Both the position numbers and the translations under genes were made by a program. From IMG/VR virus record IMGVR_UViG_3300017963_000137, positions 1 to 40,304 of that record: a stretch of DNA of 40,304 nucleotides; one strand, given 5' to 3'. The DNA comes from a virus. The number at the start of each line of letters is the position of its first letter. Within the stretch, counting starts at the first letter, position 1. Below, piece after piece: positions 38,681-40,304 of the stretch. Under the pieces are notes generated by a model. That model made no database searches, had not been told where the DNA came from, and was given only the letters and a program-made list of their open reading frames with translations.

Positions 38681-39825
38681 ACGCCAAAGTCGAATGTTTG
38701 AGTAAAAAAATCGGCACCACCCGGGGGCCGGTGAGGGAATGCGATGGCCGGCTGTCGGTGGTGATGATAGTCAAGGATGAAGCCGACAACATGGAGGGGG
38801 CACTTTCTACTTTTATCCCCTTTGCCGACGAGATAATCATAAACGACACGGGCAGCACCGACGGCACCATCACAAAAGCCATAGAAGTTTTTACCGCCCT
38901 GGATTACAATAATTTCCGTATTATCAAATCTGCCTGGCAGGAGGACTTCAGCCTTGCACGAAACCAGGCGCTGAGCTGCGCCCACTGCTCATGGGTAATA
39001 TGGCTTGATGCCGACGACCGGATCCCTACTTCGGAAGTGGAGAAAATAAACAAGCTGAAAACCGCGCCCTGCGACAGGTTTTTTTCCTTTAAGCTGGTAA
39101 ACATTCACAGCGGCCTGCCCATCGGTAGTTCGTGTTTTCAAACAAGGATGTTTCCAAATCATGGGGATATGAAATGGCAAGATCCGATCCATGAACAGAT
39201 AATTTATGCTTGCGCCGAGCTGGGCCTGCATAATAAAGCCGTCCCGGTTACTATACACCACTGGGGATACAATGATGAGGACGGCCGGCGCGGGAAAGCA
39301 GAGCGCAACATGAAGCTCATGGAAAGGCTCGATGTATATGAGCAGATACCGGCTAAAATGATGATGAAAGCAAATTCCTATTATCAGTTAAAACGATATG
39401 AGGAGGGGATTGAACTGCTTAAACGGTTATGGGCATATCCGGACCTTAATCGCATTGATTATGATCTATGGTATACCGTGCCGGCTGAAATCGGCATGGG
39501 ATATCTGAAACAAAAAGAATATGAAACCGCCATCGAGTGGTATGATAAAGCCCCCGAGACGAGCCTGGAGGCAAATTACTGGAAAGGTTTCTGTTTCTAT
39601 CGCCTAATGAAGTACAAAGAATGTGTGATCTGGTTTCAAAAAGCCATCGAATGCAAGGAGCCGGTAACAAAATGCACGACCGATTTTCACACCTGTCGGC
39701 TTAACGCCTATAATTTCCTCGGCCAGGTGTTGTCGGGCCTGGGGGAGTACAAAACCGCAATAGATATTTACCACCGGATGCACGAACTTTACCCAGGAAT
39801 TAAAATACAGCCAGAAGATGACTAA
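38677..39825 (+). CDS. GT2-family glycosyltransferase with TPR-like tail, 382 aa
   Basis: The start is a TTG at 38677 overlapping the upstream stop (TTGA), with GGAGAGG 7 bp before. Residues about 25-200 are a GT-A fold: LSVVMIVKDEADNM, the NDTGSTDGT loop at 56-64, the DADD motif at 111-114 (divalent metal and nucleotide binding) and a HHWGYNDEDGRRGK acceptor-side block. The rest, about 210-382, is helical with repeated Tyr/Ala pairs and looks like TPR units, as in SunS-like protein glycosyltransferases. It may glycosylate a virion or host protein. It overlaps gpG by 8 bp. Confidence 0.88.
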   Translation: MNAKVECLSKKIGTTRGPVRECDGRLSVVMIVKDEADNMEGALSTFIPFADEIIINDTGSTDGTITKAIEVFTALDYNNFRIIKSAWQEDFSLARNQALSCAHCSWVIWLDADDRIPTSEVEKINKLKTAPCDRFFSFKLVNIHSGLPIGSSCFQTRMFPNHGDMKWQDPIHEQIIYACAELGLHNKAVPVTIHHWGYNDEDGRRGKAERNMKLMERLDVYEQIPAKMMMKANSYYQLKRYEEGIELLKRLWAYPDLNRIDYDLWYTVPAEIGMGYLKQKEYETAIEWYDKAPETSLEANYWKGFCFYRLMKYKECVIWFQKAIECKEPVTKCTTDFHTCRLNAYNFLGQVLSGLGEYKTAIDIYHRMHELYPGIKIQPEDD

Positions 39826-40304
39826 GATTACCGGACATATCGACGAGAAGAAATTTAACCGGATAATCCGGCGGCTTGCCACAAATGCCCGTAATACTGC
39901 CCCCCTCATGCGGGAGATATCCCAGGATATGCTCGATAATGTGGAGGAGAATTTCGACCGGCAGGGGCGGCCATCATGGAAACCGCTGCGGCCCAGTACC
40001 ATTGCACAACGCGAGGCCCTGGGGAAAGCTGGAAAGATCCTGCAGCGGGACGGACACCTCGCAAAGTCGGTAAGTACAAATTACGACCGTACGTCGGCTT
40101 CGGTAGGGACTAATTTAATTTATGCTGGGGTGCATGAATTCGGCCACACCTTTCCGGCCATGAGGCCCAGGAGAAAAAAGGCCCTGGCGTTTATCGGTGC
40201 CGATGGTAAAAAGGTGGTGCGGAAAAGTGTCGGGCCTCGGAGGGTGCCGGCGCGGCCGTTCCTGAGACAAACCGAGGGCGACATGTCAGAGCATAGAAAA
40301 AAGA
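39818..40304 (+). CDS. Virion morphogenesis protein gpG-like (N-terminal part to the join)
   Basis: The ATG at 39818 overlaps the glycosyltransferase stop. The sequence (ITGHIDEKKFNRIIRRLATN, a helix, then SWKPLRPSTIAQR, GKAGKILQRDGHLAKSV and VGTNLIYAGVHEFG) matches the phage virion morphogenesis family to which Mu gpG belongs. These are head-tail joining or tail-completion proteins. The gene continues at base 1 and ends at 158 for a total of 173 residues. This continuity is the direct proof of circularity. In Mu, G follows F directly; here two glycosyltransferases are inserted. Confidence 0.9.
   Translation, partial: MTKITGHIDEKKFNRIIRRLATNARNTAPLMREISQDMLDNVEENFDRQGRPSWKPLRPSTIAQREALGKAGKILQRDGHLAKSVSTNYDRTSASVGTNLIYAGVHEFGHTFPAMRPRRKKALAFIGADGKKVVRKSVGPRRVPARPFLRQTEGDMSEHRKK
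40182..40304. repeat. Terminal direct repeat, right copy
   Basis: Identical to bases 1-123. It lies in the gpG-like coding sequence. It should be removed once when a circular map is drawn. Confidence 0.95.

Overview
This window looks like one complete tailed-phage genome (double-stranded DNA) in circular form. Bases 1-123 are repeated exactly at 40182-40304, and one gene (the Mu gpG-like virion morphogenesis protein) reads from 39818 across that join to base 158. The unique unit is therefore 40,181 bp. The phage is a mosaic: its head and packaging genes are of the Mu type (gp29-type portal, gpF, gpG, gpI protease with a nested scaffold, gp36 and gp37 homologues), and its tail looks like a long non-contractile (siphovirus-type) tail with a tape measure, a frameshifted chaperone pair and a tube protein. 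No transposase, integrase or DNA polymerase is visible, so this is neither Mu itself nor an obvious temperate phage. The host is probably Gram-negative, judging from a lipoprotein with a lipobox and from exported proteins; I cannot name it. Sigma70-like promoters and AGGAGG ribosome sites are present, so ordinary host transcription and translation are expected.

Layout on the circle. (1) Leftward early operon, 10782 down to 164: a ribbon-helix-helix regulator, then a recombination cassette (PD-(D/E)XK exonuclease, RecT/Bet annealing protein, SMC-like ATPase), a run of small and zinc-ribbon proteins, a DUF1376-type replication protein and a DnaC-like helicase loader, a Dam-family methyltransferase, a candidate holin with an M15-type endolysin, a VRR-NUC nuclease and several tiny overlapping genes. 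A second leftward promoter (4236-4264) and a folded leader lie in front of the replication pair. (2) Short rightward operon, 10934-12611: six small unknown proteins and a lipoprotein, ending in a strong terminator at 12616-12637. (3) Leftward structural operon, 32353 down to 12699: protease/scaffold, decoration protein, major capsid protein, connectors, tube, chaperones, tape measure, tail tip and fibre. (4) Rightward late operon, 32572 over the join to 158: ParB-like protein, Mom-like DNA modification enzyme, terminase, portal, gpF-like protein, two glycosyltransferases and gpG.

Transcription is organised from two divergent promoter regions (about 10811-10891 and 32431-32520), each with back-to-back -35/-10 pairs at 17-bp spacing. 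The structural and rightward early operons converge on a hairpin terminator. The late and leftward early operons converge at 158/164 with only 5 bp between stop codons and no visible terminator. Genes inside operons are very tightly coupled, often by ATGA or TAATG overlaps.

Most notable: a Mom-like enzyme overlapping a ParB-like gene in an AT-rich patch; two glycosyltransferases placed between the gpF and gpG genes; a canonical A AAA AAC frameshift site joining the tail chaperones; a chimeric 719-residue tail protein with six short repeats and a duplicated domain; two unexplained RNA-like structures (4127-4217 and 33648-33717); and a conserved AAAGGCTCA leader before six unrelated genes.
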